Assembly (NCBI GenBank): GCA_033852165.1
Contig: JAWSUZ010000020.1
Coordinates: forward strand, 62,001-126,000
Origin: Agarilytica sp033852165
Lineage (GTDB): Bacteria; Pseudomonadota; Gammaproteobacteria; Pseudomonadales; Cellvibrionaceae
DNA: 64,000 bases
Direction: 5' to 3'
This document shows positions 63,762 to 64,000 of this stretch, piece after piece (position 1 is the stretch's first letter; every line of letters starts with the position of its first letter). The position numbers and the translations under genes are program-made. A model generated the notes under the pieces. It was not told the DNA's origin, made no database searches, and worked only from the letters and a program-made list of their open reading frames with translations.

Positions 63762-64000
63762 ATGAAAAACCAGCCGATGCTAATGCGTTTTTTTTCTCCC
63801 AGAACAGAATCTGCTCTGGCCGGTTTGGCTGTTAGTGGGGCGCTGTGTTTTCTATTTCTATTCGGAATCTATGGATTACTTCGCTCTGGGGTTTTTGGTT
63901 TTGATTTTGTTGTATTCCATAAAGCTGGCCTCGAATTTCTTCACGGTGTAAATCCATGGCTTGCGGCTGTGGATACTGGAGCTCCCTTTTCCTACCCGCC
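63762..64000 (+). CDS. GT87-like (DUF2029) membrane glycosyltransferase, N-terminal part
   Basis: ATG at 63762; the frame is open to the window end (79 residues). Membrane segment at about 21-42, then D-F-V-V-F-H-K-A-G-L-E-F-L-H-G-V-N-P-W and P-F-S-Y-P-P, the early signature of GT-C/GT87 polyprenol-phosphate-dependent transferases. Too short to tell the substrate. Confidence 0.75.
   Translation, partial: MKNQPMLMRFFSPRTESALAGLAVSGALCFLFLFGIYGLLRSGVFGFDFVVFHKAGLEFLHGVNPWLAAVDTGAPFSYP

Overview
The window is a stretch of gammaproteobacterial chromosome spanning the replication-origin region. The conserved order parB-parA-rsmG-mnmG / mnmE-yidC-yidD-rnpA-rpmH / dnaA-dnaN-recF-gyrB, then plsC-gmhB-glyS-glyQ, lpxL-like, trkH-trkA-rsmB-fmt-def, LysM protein, dprA-tsaC-hemF-aroE is the arrangement known from Pseudomonas and from marine cellulose- and agar-degrading Cellvibrionales (Saccharophagus/Teredinibacter type). 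The very large secreted multidomain proteins, the Ser/Thr-rich linkers and the FecI-FecR-TonB receptor set fit the second group better, but no species can be named from sequence alone.

Layout. (1) 1-16.5 kb is accessory: a truncated exported c-type cytochrome followed by tandem cadherin/Ig-like repeats (minus strand); an S8 protease lipoprotein carrying three blocks of exactly seven FG-GAP repeats; a predicted outer-membrane beta-barrel; a transmembrane Hanks-type kinase; and a Sel1/caspase-like lipoprotein. (2) 16.6-21.6 kb is a minus-strand ECF sigma / FecR / TonB-receptor signalling cluster; its receptor gene appears to have two nested starts, only the longer including the STN signalling domain. 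(3) 21.8-37.6 kb is the origin core, with two candidate origin regions (mnmG-mnmE gap and rpmH-dnaA gap) and two perfect 16-bp parS sites inside recF. (4) 38-55 kb is housekeeping: a cold-shock protein, a small SutA-like protein, phospholipid/lipid A acyltransferases, heptose phosphatase, glycyl-tRNA synthetase, potassium uptake, translation start/formylation, DNA uptake, tRNA t6A, heme and shikimate genes. (5) 55.4-61.3 kb is a second accessory exoprotein locus: a lipoprotein with about 24 copies of an 18-bp Pro/Thr repeat, translationally coupled to a 1649-residue exported protein combining beta-propeller, di-heme cytochrome, FN3 and a C-terminal SGNH-like module. (6) 61.5-64 kb has a polyprenyl-phosphate-sugar-type GT2 enzyme, a GNAT acetyltransferase, a YjdM zinc-ribbon protein and the start of a GT87-like membrane glycosyltransferase cut by the window end.

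How they work together: the core genes run replication initiation, chromosome partition, tRNA modification and membrane insertion. The accessory genes are nearly all envelope or secreted proteins: sensing (kinase, FecR/ECF), proteolysis (S8, caspase fold) and extracytoplasmic heme proteins. The most unusual points are the kinase/caspase pair, the 3x7 propeller protease, the dual-start receptor and the heme/SGNH fusion. All functions are inferred by recognising families by eye; no database search was run.
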